The notes below the pieces were generated by a model. That model had not been told where the DNA came from and did no database searches. It saw only the letters and a list, made by a program, of their open reading frames with translations. This document shows, in pieces, positions 35,150 to 43,485 of a stretch of 64,000 nt of DNA. Position 1 is the stretch's first letter. Each line of letters opens with the position of its first letter. Position numbers and translations under genes: made by a program. Source of the DNA: Mariniphaga sp040772505 (GTDB lineage Bacteria > Bacteroidota > Bacteroidia > Bacteroidales > Prolixibacteraceae); contig JAXGYA010000003.1 in assembly GCA_040772505.1 (NCBI GenBank), positions 124,001-188,000 on the forward strand, read 5' to 3'.

Positions 35150-36118
35150 TTAAAATGCAACGGGTTTTAAATAGAGCCCGGTGGTTTCTTTAATACCAAA
35201 CATCAGGTTCATATTTTGCACTGCCTGTCCGGAAGCACCTTTGATAAGATTATCGGTCAAACTGATAATGACCAGCTTATCCTTATGCTTTTCCAGATAA
35301 AGGATGGCTTTATTTGTGTTCACCACCTGTTTCATCGCCGGATTTTTATCAGACAAAGCAACAAAAGGATGTTCGCTGTAAAATTTCTCATATAAACTCC
35401 TTGCTTCTTTCCATGAGCCTCCGAAACGGGTGTATGCAGAAACATAAATTCCGCGTGTATGATTTCCCCGTATGGGAATAAAATTAAACTCCTTGTTGAA
35501 ACCGGGCTGCAATTGTAATAAGCTCTGCAAAATTTCCGCCTGGTGGCGATGTTCAAAAATATTATATGCAGAGAGGTTATTGTTTCTCCAGCTGAAGTGT
35601 GAAGCCTCGGTTGGTTTTTGTCCTGCACCGGTGGAGCCTGTAATTGCCTGCACATGAATCTCATCAGTCAGCATTCCGCCGGCAGCTAATGGAAGCAATG
35701 CAAGCTGAATGCCTGTTGCAAAGCAACCCGGATTGGCAATTTTTGATGATTTTCTGATTTTTTCGCGGTTCAGTTCGGGCAGCCCGTATATAAAATCGTT
35801 ATTCTTTTGCTTGATTCGGAAATCATGGCTCAGATCCACAACTTTCAATCCCGGGGGCAGTGCGTTTTGCTCCACAAATTCCTTTGATTTTCCGTGTCCC
35901 ATACAGAGAAAAACAACATCCGCCTCTTCCAGCGGATGAGTGTGGCTGAACTTCAAATCCGTTTCGCCAATCAAATCGTCGTGAACATCTGAAACCGGAT
36001 TCCCGGCATTGCTCGAACTGTGTATAAAAGCAAGTTCAGTCTGCGGATGATAAAGTAAAATCCGGATTAGCTCCCCGGCAGTATATCCTGCGCCTCCAAC
36101 AATTCCAACTTTTATCAT
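35150..36118 (-). CDS. argC: N-acyl-gamma-glutamyl-phosphate reductase
   Basis: ArgC reduces the acylglutamyl phosphate in arginine synthesis. The 322-residue product has the nucleotide motif KVGIVGGAGYTAGELIRILL, the catalytic Cys in ANPGCFATGIQLALLPL, and the His block RGNHTRGIYV. It is on the short side but normal for this branch. The gap to argG is four bases. Confidence 0.97.
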   Translation of the reverse strand: MIKVGIVGGAGYTAGELIRILLYHPQTELAFIHSSSNAGNPVSDVHDDLIGETDLKFSHTHPLEEADVVFLCMGHGKSKEFVEQNALPPGLKVVDLSHDFRIKQKNNDFIYGLPELNREKIRKSSKIANPGCFATGIQLALLPLAAGGMLTDEIHVQAITGSTGAGQKPTEASHFSWRNNNLSAYNIFEHRHQAEILQSLLQLQPGFNKEFNFIPIRGNHTRGIYVSAYTRFGGSWKEARSLYEKFYSEHPFVALSDKNPAMKQVVNTNKAILYLEKHKDKLVIISLTDNLIKGASGQAVQNMNLMFGIKETTGLYLKPVAF

Positions 36119-36122
36119 TTCT

Positions 36123-37316
36123 TCAAATTTTCTTGTTCACCATGTGATATACTTTCAGAGAGTTGGACAATATTTTTGTAAATCCTTTCACATCGTCGGC
36201 TGTCCACGCCTTTACGGTTTCACCGTATTCGCCAAAACCGGAATTCATCAGGTCGTGTTCAGACTCAATTCCCTGCAATTCAAAGCGGTAAGGCTTCAAT
36301 TTCAGAAATACTTTTCCGGTAACATTCTCCTGTGTGGCTTCAAGGAAGGTTTCAATGTTTCGCATCACCGGTTCATGGTACATAGCTTCATGCAAGAACA
36401 TTCCGTACCAGTTTGCCAATTGCTCCTTCCAGTATGCCTGCCATTTTGTAAGCGTATGTTTTTCAAGAAGATGATGAGCTTTAATAATAATCATCGGCGC
36501 TGCTGCTTCAAAACCAACGCGCCCCTTAATCCCGATAATCGTGTCGCCCACATGCACATCGCGCCCTATGGCATAGGGTGAGGCAATTTTCTCCAGCGCC
36601 TGAATAGCTGCCGCTCCGTTTTCAAACGTTTTCCCGTCGATGGTCTTCAGTTCACCTTTTTCAAAGCCCAGTTGAACAAGCGTTTCGCCTTCAGCTTTCA
36701 GCTGACTCGGGAAAGCATCCTCAGGCAGCCCCTTGTTTGATGTCAGTGTCTCCTTGCCTCCGACACTGGTTCCCCAGATTCCCTGATTTATTGAATAGTG
36801 CATCTTCTCAAAATCGTCTTCAACGCCATGTTTCTTCAGAAAATCGATCTCTTCCTGGCGGCTTAACATCAAATCACGAATTGGGGTGATAATTTCAATT
36901 TCAGGAGCCAAAACCTGAAAAGTCAGATCGAAGCGCACCTGATCGTTTCCGGCACCGGTGCTTCCGTGAGCAACATACTGTGCTCCAATCTTTTTTGCAT
37001 AATCAATGGTGGCAATTGCCTGAAAAACCCGTTCTGAACTCACGGAGACAGGATAGGTGTTATTCCTTAAAATATTCCCGTAAACCATATATTTTATGCA
37101 CTTTTCATAATATTCACCAGTAACATCCAAAGTTACATGCTCTTTTGCTCCAAGCCGGAAGGCTTTTTCTTCAATTGCCTTTAAATCAGCCTCGCTGAAT
37201 CCACCGGTATTAGCGATTGCTGTATATACCTCAAATCCTTTTTCTTCTTTCAGATACTTAACGCAAAACGAGGTGTCAAGTCCCCCGCTAAAAGCCAATA
37301 CAATTTTTTTTACCAT
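36123..37316 (-). CDS. argG: Argininosuccinate synthase
   Basis: ArgG joins citrulline and aspartate with ATP. The start at 37316 (MVKKIVLAFSGGLDTSFCV) matches the family better than the upstream Met at 37349. The 397-residue product has the PP-loop AFSGGLDTS, YVAHGSTGAGNDQVRF and the citrulline-binding region around SINQGIWGTSVGG. argH is not in the window. Confidence 0.97.
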   Translation of the reverse strand: MVKKIVLAFSGGLDTSFCVKYLKEEKGFEVYTAIANTGGFSEADLKAIEEKAFRLGAKEHVTLDVTGEYYEKCIKYMVYGNILRNNTYPVSVSSERVFQAIATIDYAKKIGAQYVAHGSTGAGNDQVRFDLTFQVLAPEIEIITPIRDLMLSRQEEIDFLKKHGVEDDFEKMHYSINQGIWGTSVGGKETLTSNKGLPEDAFPSQLKAEGETLVQLGFEKGELKTIDGKTFENGAAAIQALEKIASPYAIGRDVHVGDTIIGIKGRVGFEAAAPMIIIKAHHLLEKHTLTKWQAYWKEQLANWYGMFLHEAMYHEPVMRNIETFLEATQENVTGKVFLKLKPYRFELQGIESEHDLMNSGFGEYGETVKAWTADDVKGFTKILSNSLKVYHMVNKKI

Positions 37317-37401
37317 AATATGTTTAATTAAAAAGTGACAGCAGTGCAAATAATTTTAAATATTTCAGTAAACTATGCCAATAATGCTGTTTAATTCATT
37401 A

Positions 37402-38088
37402 TTAAAGCGCTCCGTCACTCTTTAGATTTTTCTTTTTATTCATAAAATCCAGCTTTTTGCTGTTGAAGCCGTTTTTTGGATTCAGCTTTTTAATCACATC
37501 CATCAGGCTTCTTTTACGGATGCCGTTTCCGTTTTTGGGAGCTTTTTCCCAGTTGGGATCATAAATCATTGCCGTACAAAGGCATTTAGTGCGATTCATA
37601 CGCTGAAGAATATCGTAATTCACACAGCTTTTACAACCACCCCAAAATTGATCATCCGTTGTCAGCTCTGAATAGGTTACCGGTTTATATCCCAGTTCGT
37701 GATTAATTTTCATTACGGCAAGACCGGTAGTCAACCCAAATATTTTGGCATCGGGATATCTTTCACGAGACAACTGAAATGCTTTCTGCTTAATTTGCTT
37801 TGCCAGCCCGTATCCGCGATACTCCGGCACCACAATCAGCCCTGAGTTGGCTACAAAATCCTTGGTCCCCCAGGTTTCGATATAGCAAAACCCTGCAAAG
37901 ATATCACCGTCCAAAGCGATAATTGCTTTACCTTCCTCAATCTTCGCCGAAAGATATTCGTGTGTCCTTCGCGCTATTCCGGTTCCGCGCTGTTTGGCTG
38001 CAAGATCAATTGCATCGTTGATTTCATCAACATATTTCAAATGCTCTTTGCCGGCATTAAATATTTTTAAATTTTTCAATGTTTTCAA
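37402..38088 (-). CDS. GNAT acyltransferase, candidate first enzyme of arginine synthesis
   Basis: The 228-residue protein has a GNAT fold: ISAK-like helix (YLSAKIEEGKAIIALDGD), GFCYIETWGTKDFVANSGLIV and the acyl-CoA motif VPEYRGYGLAKQIKQKAFQL. The C-terminal 75 residues are unusual, with five Cys in two groups (GGCKSCVNYD and TKCLCTAM) and a Lys-rich tail. The gene is between argR and argG, and the operon has no argA or argJ. This makes it the best candidate for the glutamate N-acyl (probably succinyl) transferase. The function is inferred from context. argB is also missing from the window. Confidence 0.8.
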   Translation of the reverse strand: MKTLKNLKIFNAGKEHLKYVDEINDAIDLAAKQRGTGIARRTHEYLSAKIEEGKAIIALDGDIFAGFCYIETWGTKDFVANSGLIVVPEYRGYGLAKQIKQKAFQLSRERYPDAKIFGLTTGLAVMKINHELGYKPVTYSELTTDDQFWGGCKSCVNYDILQRMNRTKCLCTAMIYDPNWEKAPKNGNGIRKRSLMDVIKKLNPKNGFNSKKLDFMNKKKNLKSDGAL

Positions 38089-38098
38089 TTTTCAAATT

Positions 38099-38578
38099 CT
38101 ACAATCTGTTTTTCAGTTTTGGAATAATGGAAACCAGAGCATTGTTTAAATCCGCTACACTTGTCCCTTCACGCCTGATAATCAATATAGTATCATCACC
38201 GGCAATGGTTCCTAGGATTTCCCATTGCCTCGCACCGTCGATAACTGCGGCTATGGTGCTGGCATATCCGGGAAGCGTTCGCATCACAGCCAGATTTCCT
38301 GAATATTCCAGACCCTTAAACCCATCAACTAAAAAAGAATCTGCTGCCCTGCCCGGTCTCAGGGGTTGCTGTAGTTCACCGGGCACAGCATAAACATATC
38401 CACTGAGCGGATGATGAATTTTTGCAACCTGCAAAAATTTTAAATCACGCGACAGCGTTGCCTGGGTAATCTCATACCCCTTTGTCCTGAGCGCAGTCAG
38501 TATCTCTTCCTGACTACTCACATTTCCTTTACTAATTATACGCCGAATCTCAAGCTGACGTCGTACACGGTTTTTCAT
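38099..38578 (-). CDS. argR: Arginine repressor ArgR
   Basis: ArgR binds arginine as a hexamer and represses arginine genes. The 159-residue product has the winged helix (ISKGNVSSQEEILTALRTKG, then ITQATLSRDLKFLQVAKI) and the C-terminal oligomer and arginine domain with GTIAGDDTILIIRREGTSVADL. It is the first gene of the long leftward operon, and ARG-box-like palindromes cover its promoter, so autoregulation of the operon is expected. Confidence 0.96.
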   Translation of the reverse strand: MKNRVRRQLEIRRIISKGNVSSQEEILTALRTKGYEITQATLSRDLKFLQVAKIHHPLSGYVYAVPGELQQPLRPGRAADSFLVDGFKGLEYSGNLAVMRTLPGYASTIAAVIDGARQWEILGTIAGDDTILIIRREGTSVADLNNALVSIIPKLKNRL

Positions 38579-38580
38579 CC

Positions 38581-38635
38581 TGTATAAATATGCGTTCAGT
38601 GTGCAAAATTATACATTCATCTGATAAAACATTCA
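38581..38635. promoter_or_regulatory. Three tandem ARG-box-like operators
   Basis: Compared with the core TGAATWWWWATTCA, three sites each match 11 of 14 positions: TGTATAAATATGCG (38581-38594), TGCAAAATTATACA (38602-38615) and TGATAAAACATTCA (38622-38635). Start-to-start distances are 21 and 20 bases, the spacing known for paired ARG boxes bound by one ArgR hexamer. They begin three bases upstream of the argR ATG and end 18 bases before the carA -7 element. Confidence 0.65.
38604..38611 (-). promoter_or_regulatory. Promoter -7 element of the argR operon
   Basis: On the minus strand this reads TAATTTTG, an exact TAnnTTTG match, 25 bases before the argR ATG. It lies inside the middle ARG-box-like site, which fits repression by occlusion. 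Confidence 0.6.
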
Positions 38636-38653
38636 TGTAAACAGAAAATTTAT

Positions 38654-38661
38654 TACTTTTG
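38654..38661 (+). promoter_or_regulatory. Promoter -7 element of carAB
   Basis: TACTTTTG is an exact TAnnTTTG match. Transcription would start near 38668, giving a leader of about 127 bases with a short ORF and a terminator-like hairpin before carA. Confidence 0.6.
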
Positions 38662-38699
38662 GCAGGTTTTTAACAGAAACTTCACTAAGTGTAAAGTTC

Positions 38700-38750
38700 A
38701 TGAGAAACAAGAGAGGAATAATAATAATGAATAATATGAAATGCGTTTGA
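38700..38750 (+). CDS. Possible leader peptide upstream of carA
   Basis: A 16-codon ORF (MRNKRGIIIMNNMKCV) lies wholly within the carA leader. Its stop codon falls at the end of the 5' arm of the terminator hairpin, the usual position for a ribosome that controls an attenuator. It has two AGA arginine codons (2 and 5). No ribosome-binding site is seen, which is normal here. Translation is unproven. Confidence 0.35.
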   Translation: MRNKRGIIIMNNMKCV

Positions 38751-38779
38751 ACCAATTGTCGGGCAAGCGCATTTTTTTT
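38739..38779 (+). terminator. Intrinsic terminator in the carA leader (candidate attenuator)
   Basis: AAATGCGTTTG (38739-38749) and CAAGCGCATTT (38764-38774) form an 11-bp stem with one G-T pair, followed by eight T. It lies between the carA promoter and start codon. The 3' arm and T run (GCATTTTTT, 38769-38777) are also perfectly complementary to AAAAAATGC at 38790-38798, which contains the carA ATG, so two exclusive hairpins are possible. Confidence 0.7.
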
Positions 38780-38794
38780 AACTGGTAATAAAAA

Positions 38795-39889
38795 ATGCTG
38801 CACGTTAAACAAGCAATACTCACACTTGAGGACGGAACTGTTTTTGAAGGAAAATCGTTTGGAAGCGAGAAGCCGGCAACAGGTGAAGTTGTTTTTCACA
38901 CAGCCATGACGGGCTATCCCGAGAACCTTTCCGACCCCTCTTTCACAGGGCAAATATTAGTTTCCACCTACCCCATGATTGGAAACTACGGCGTCCCTTT
39001 TGAAAACAATAACCGCGGGTTTCAAAACTTTTTCAGCTCCCGAAAACTTCACATCAGCGGTCTGGTAATTTCAGACTATTCTTTTGAATTTAGTCACTGG
39101 AGCGCTGAAAAAAGCTTGTCGGAATGGCTGAAAGAATACAACATTCCTGGAATTTTTGATGTGGACACACGAGCCTTAACGAAAATTTTACGTGACAAAG
39201 GTTCCATGTCCGGGAAAATTGAATTTGGAGACGAAACCATTGACTTTTTGCATCCTGACCAAGAAAATCTTGTAAAAAGAGTGAGCTGTCTTGAGCGAGA
39301 GGTTTACGGAGATGGAGATTATCGTGTAGTGCTGGTTGATTGCGGTGTAAAAACCAACACTATACCATGTTTGCTAAACCGCGGAGCAACAGTAATTCGC
39401 GTACCATGGGACTATGATTTTAGCTCAGAGGATTTTGACGGGGTATTTATTTCCAACGGTCCGGGGAATCCTGAATTGTGTGATGCGACCATTCAAAACA
39501 TCAAAAAGGTATTAAACGGCAACAGACCTATTATGGGTGTCTGTATAGGAAACCTGCTGCTTGCGCGCGCCTCCGGCGCAGAAACCTTTAAGCTGAAGAG
39601 CGGGCACCGCAGCCAAAACCAGCCGGTCCTGATGAAAGGAACCAATCGCTGCTTCATCACCTCACAAAACCACAGCTATGCAGTTGTGCCGGAATCATTG
39701 CCCGCTGATTGGGAAGTGCTGTTCACCAACGCAAATGACAGCACAATTGAAGGAATACGGCACAAAACCAAACCTTTTTTTGGCGCACAGTTCTGTCCCG
39801 AAGTTAACTGCGGACCCGGAGACACTCAATTCCTGATCGATGATTTTTTCCAAAAAATCAAGGAGTTTAGGACAATGAAAAATGATTAA
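38795..39889 (+). CDS. carA: Carbamoyl-phosphate synthase small subunit with defective glutaminase site
   Basis: The 364-residue protein aligns over its full length with CarA: FEGKSFGSEKPATGEVVFHT, MTGYPENLSDPSFTGQI, ISNGPGNPELCD, and the GATase domain. The nucleophile Cys250 is kept (GVCIGNLLL), but Leu254 replaces the usual Gln of the GHQL/GNQL motif. SQNHSYAV has Ser294 where Gly binds glutamine in E. coli CarA. The catalytic His of QxHPE is Cys334 (QFCPEVNCGPGD), while Glu336 remains. The frame is open and each change is clean, so it is not an obvious pseudogene. Glutamine hydrolysis is probably lost and the subunit may be structural. carB follows after 18 bases. Confidence 0.93.
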   Translation: MLHVKQAILTLEDGTVFEGKSFGSEKPATGEVVFHTAMTGYPENLSDPSFTGQILVSTYPMIGNYGVPFENNNRGFQNFFSSRKLHISGLVISDYSFEFSHWSAEKSLSEWLKEYNIPGIFDVDTRALTKILRDKGSMSGKIEFGDETIDFLHPDQENLVKRVSCLEREVYGDGDYRVVLVDCGVKTNTIPCLLNRGATVIRVPWDYDFSSEDFDGVFISNGPGNPELCDATIQNIKKVLNGNRPIMGVCIGNLLLARASGAETFKLKSGHRSQNQPVLMKGTNRCFITSQNHSYAVVPESLPADWEVLFTNANDSTIEGIRHKTKPFFGAQFCPEVNCGPGDTQFLIDDFFQKIKEFRTMKND

Positions 39890-39907
39890 GAACACCGAAT
39901 TTATTAA

Positions 39908-42900
39908 GTGGAAATGATTAATACAACAATAAAAAAAGCAATTGTTCTGGGTTCGGGAGCATTAAAAATCGGAGAAGCCGGCGAATTCGACTATTCAGGG
40001 TCACAAGCGCTGAAAGCGCTGAAAGAGGAAGGTATTGAAACTATTCTCATCAATCCTAACATCGCCACCATCCAGACTTCAGAGGAAATTGCAGACAAAA
40101 TTTATTTCCTGCCTGTTACTCCTTTTTTTGTGGAAGAGGTAATAAAGAAGGAAAAACCCCATGGCATTTTGCTCGCTTTTGGCGGACAGACCGCCCTGAA
40201 CTGTGGCGTAGAGCTGTACAAGTCAGGGGTGCTTGAAAAATACAATGTTCAGGTGGTTGGAACTCCTGTTCAGGCGATAATTGACACCGAAGACCGGGAT
40301 ATTTTCCGAAAAATGCTTGATGAGATTCATGTCAAAACTCCCAAGAGCATTGCTGCATCAAGCATGCAGGAAGCCAAAAAAGCAGCCGAAAAAATTGGTT
40401 TTCCCATCATCATACGGGCTGCATACACTTTAGGCGGTTTGGGCAGCGGTTTTTGCCAAAACGAACAAGAGCTGGAGGCACTGGCTTCCAAAGCCTTTTC
40501 CTATTCACCGCAAATTTTAGTTGAAGAGTCGATAAAAGGATGGAAAGAAGTGGAATATGAAGTGATGCGCGACCGATATGACAACTGCATCACAGTTTGC
40601 AATATGGAAAACTTCGATCCATTGGGAATTCACACAGGCGAAAGCATTGTTGTAGCCCCCTCGCAAACACTCACCAGCTCTGAATTTCACAAACTACGCG
40701 AGATTGCCATAAAAATCATTCGCCGGGTGGAAATTGTGGGTGAATGCAATGTTCAGTTTGCATTAGACACGCACTCTGAGGATTACCGTGTGATTGAAGT
40801 AAACGCCCGTTTGTCGCGCTCATCGGCGCTGGCGTCAAAGGCAACGGGCTATCCGCTGGCATTTGTGGCTGCAAAACTGGGTTTGGGATATGGATTGCAC
40901 CAACTGAAAAACTCCATAACAAAAGTAACCACTGCAGCCTTTGAACCTGCTCTGGACTACTGTGTGGTAAAAATCCCACGCTGGGATTTGAACAAATTTT
41001 ACGGCGTCTCAAAAATTATAGGAAGCTCCATGAAAAGTGTCGGTGAAATTATGGCAATCGGACGAACCTTTGAAGAGGCGATTCAGAAAGGGATACGGAT
41101 GGTTGGACTGGGGATGCACGGATTTGTGGGGAACAGGGAAGAAATAAATATTGAGCAAATTGAAGAAGAGCTGGTTAATCCCACCGACCGGAGAATCTTT
41201 GCCATTGCCGAAGCTTTTCAGCGGGGCTATACCATTGATGATATTTACGAGAAGACAAAAATTGACCGGTGGTTTTTATACCGCCTCAAAAACATAGATA
41301 ATATCAAGCGTGAACTGACAAAAATCGATGAGCTTGAAGAACTGCCGCTGAATCTGCTCAGATTGGCAAAAAAAGCAGGCTTTTCAGATTTCCAGCTGGC
41401 GAGAATAATTTTCAACAGCCCAAATAACCGCATTCACGACGATTTGCTCAGAATACGCGAATTCCGGAAAAAAAACGGTGTTGTTCCGGTTGTAAAACAG
41501 ATTGATACCCTTGCAGGGGAGTATCCCGCTCAGGAAAATTACCTTTACCTGACTTACAACGGAAGTGAAAATGACGTGCAGTATCTGAATGACAAAAGAT
41601 CAGTGATTGTTTTGGGTTCAGGAGCTTACAGAATTGGGAGTTCGGTAGAGTTTGACTGGTGCAGCGTCAATGCCATTGAAACCATAAAAAAGGATAATTT
41701 CCGGACAGTAATGATAAACTACAACCCGGAAACTGTAAGTACAGACTACGATATTTGCGACAGGCTCTATTTTGACGAGCTCACCTTTGAACGGGTGATG
41801 GACATTGTGGAGCTGGAAAATCCCCACGGGGTTGTTCTTTCGATGGGCGGACAAATCCCCAATAACCTGGCTATGAAACTCTACAATCAGAAAGTTCCCG
41901 TTTTGGGTACTTCTCCGGTTAAAATTGACAATGCAGAAGACCGGGAGAAATTCTCATCACTTCTGGATGATTTGAAAATCGATCAGCCGCGCTGGGCACG
42001 GCTCTCCACATTTGAAGAGATCTACAAGTTCATTGAAGAGGTTGGCTATCCTGTTTTGATTCGCCCATCCTACGTACTTTCTGGCGCTGCCATGAATGTG
42101 GTTTCCAATTCAGACCAGTTGGAATTTTTTCTGCAAATGGCGGCTAATGTTTCAAAGGAGCATCCGGTAGTGGTCTCCGAATTTATTGAAGAAGCAAAGG
42201 AAATTGAATTTGATGCAGTAGCCCGCAACGGTGAAATCGTTGCCTATGCAATTTCCGAGCATGTTGAGTTTGCCGGAGTGCATTCGGGCGATGCCACCAT
42301 TGTTTTCCCGCCGCAGAAACTTTACGTGGAAACCATCAGAAGGGTTAAGCGCATAGCGAAACAAATAGCTGAAAGCCTTGAAATTACCGGTCCTTTTAAT
42401 ATGCAGTTCCTTGCAAAAGAGAATAACATCAAAGTTATTGAGTGTAATCTTCGGGCATCCAGAAGTTTTCCGTTTGTTTCCAAAGTGATGCGTCTGAATC
42501 TTATTGAAATTGCCACTAGGGTGATGCTCGGGGTGCCAGTTGAAAAGCCTGACAGATCACTGTTTGAGCTGGATTACGTTGGTGTGAAGGCGCCCCAGTT
42601 CTCTTTCGCCCGGTTACTGAATGCCGACCCGGTGCTTGGAGTTGACATGTCCTCCACAGGCGAGGTAGGCTGCATTGGCGAGAATTACTACGAGGCGATT
42701 CTCAAAGCAATGCTTTCCGTAGGTTATAGAATTCCTGTGAAAAATATATTAATCTCTTCGGGACCCTCACGCTCAAAAGCAGAGCTGCTCACCAGCGCCA
42801 AAATGCTGGTCGAAAGAGGCTATAATTTGTTTGCAACCGAGGGAACACACCGCTTCTTCATGGACAACGGAGTGAAAAATACGCTTCTGCACTGGCCCGA

Positions 42901-43141
42901 CGAGGAAGACAGACAGCCAAATACCATTGAGCACATTAAAAACAAAAAGATTGACTTAGTGATTAATATACCTAAAAACTACACGAAAAGGGAGTTGAAA
43001 AACGGGTATAAAATCAGAAGAAATTCCATTGATTTTAATGTGCCCCTGATCACGAACTCACGGGTTGCCAGCGCATTTGTTTATGCAATTTGCAAATATG
43101 ATCTGAAGGATTTGAGTATAAAAAGCTGGGATAAATACTGA
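39908..43141 (+). CDS. carB: Carbamoyl-phosphate synthase large subunit
   Basis: The 1077-residue protein has the two ATP-grasp halves typical of CarB. The first half has LGSGALKIGEAGEFDYSGSQ, FGGQTALNCG and GGLGSGFC. The second half has VLGSGAYRIGSSVEFDWC, MGGQIPNNLA and IRPSYVLSGAAM. The C-terminal allosteric MGS-like domain starts near NILISSGPSRSKAELL. All appear intact. With ammonia delivered directly to the first half, CarB can make carbamoyl phosphate without a working glutaminase. That matters because CarA has lost key residues. Product feeds ArgF' and pyrimidine synthesis. Confidence 0.97.
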   Translation: MEMINTTIKKAIVLGSGALKIGEAGEFDYSGSQALKALKEEGIETILINPNIATIQTSEEIADKIYFLPVTPFFVEEVIKKEKPHGILLAFGGQTALNCGVELYKSGVLEKYNVQVVGTPVQAIIDTEDRDIFRKMLDEIHVKTPKSIAASSMQEAKKAAEKIGFPIIIRAAYTLGGLGSGFCQNEQELEALASKAFSYSPQILVEESIKGWKEVEYEVMRDRYDNCITVCNMENFDPLGIHTGESIVVAPSQTLTSSEFHKLREIAIKIIRRVEIVGECNVQFALDTHSEDYRVIEVNARLSRSSALASKATGYPLAFVAAKLGLGYGLHQLKNSITKVTTAAFEPALDYCVVKIPRWDLNKFYGVSKIIGSSMKSVGEIMAIGRTFEEAIQKGIRMVGLGMHGFVGNREEINIEQIEEELVNPTDRRIFAIAEAFQRGYTIDDIYEKTKIDRWFLYRLKNIDNIKRELTKIDELEELPLNLLRLAKKAGFSDFQLARIIFNSPNNRIHDDLLRIREFRKKNGVVPVVKQIDTLAGEYPAQENYLYLTYNGSENDVQYLNDKRSVIVLGSGAYRIGSSVEFDWCSVNAIETIKKDNFRTVMINYNPETVSTDYDICDRLYFDELTFERVMDIVELENPHGVVLSMGGQIPNNLAMKLYNQKVPVLGTSPVKIDNAEDREKFSSLLDDLKIDQPRWARLSTFEEIYKFIEEVGYPVLIRPSYVLSGAAMNVVSNSDQLEFFLQMAANVSKEHPVVVSEFIEEAKEIEFDAVARNGEIVAYAISEHVEFAGVHSGDATIVFPPQKLYVETIRRVKRIAKQIAESLEITGPFNMQFLAKENNIKVIECNLRASRSFPFVSKVMRLNLIEIATRVMLGVPVEKPDRSLFELDYVGVKAPQFSFARLLNADPVLGVDMSSTGEVGCIGENYYEAILKAMLSVGYRIPVKNILISSGPSRSKAELLTSAKMLVERGYNLFATEGTHRFFMDNGVKNTLLHWPDEEDRQPNTIEHIKNKKIDLVINIPKNYTKRELKNGYKIRRNSIDFNVPLITNSRVASAFVYAICKYDLKDLSIKSWDKY

Positions 43142-43165
43142 TTCTGCAAAGAATCTAACCGTAGG

Positions 43166-43240
43166 AATATTGGAAAGGCTAACGCCGTGCGGCGTTAGCC
43201 CTGTTAATTAAGCACTACCTTTAACTTCCAATATTTTTTT
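43166..43240 (+). terminator. Compound hairpin terminator of carAB
   Basis: An outer stem AATATTGGAA (43166-43175) / TTCCAATATT (43226-43235) encloses a perfect inner hairpin GGCTAACGCC-GTGC-GGCGTTAGCC (43177-43200), and a T run follows at 43234-43240. The rest of the gap to 43485 shows no supported gene. Confidence 0.75.
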
Positions 43241-43485
43241 ATCGAATCTGCCGGCTCCGAATTTGAGCTCGAATAAAGTCCGACTTTTATATTCCAAATC
43301 ACCGGTTTCCAGGCAGTCTGTCTCTGAATTCTCCTGTTATTGTAGTCCATTTTGATTGTCTTCTGCATTAATTTGAAAAGCCAAAGACAAACAAAAAATA
43401 TACCACAAACACTAAATACCGGATAATTTATGCCAATAAAACTGATATATTACGGATGTGCTATCGTTATATCCGCTTTTTCGGG

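Noticed and set aside
43204..43368. 54-codon minus-strand ORF between carB and the HMA lipoprotein gene
   Set aside because: Its C-terminal codons overlap the 3' arm of the carAB terminator, it has no recognisable motif and no promoter, and it is probably chance.
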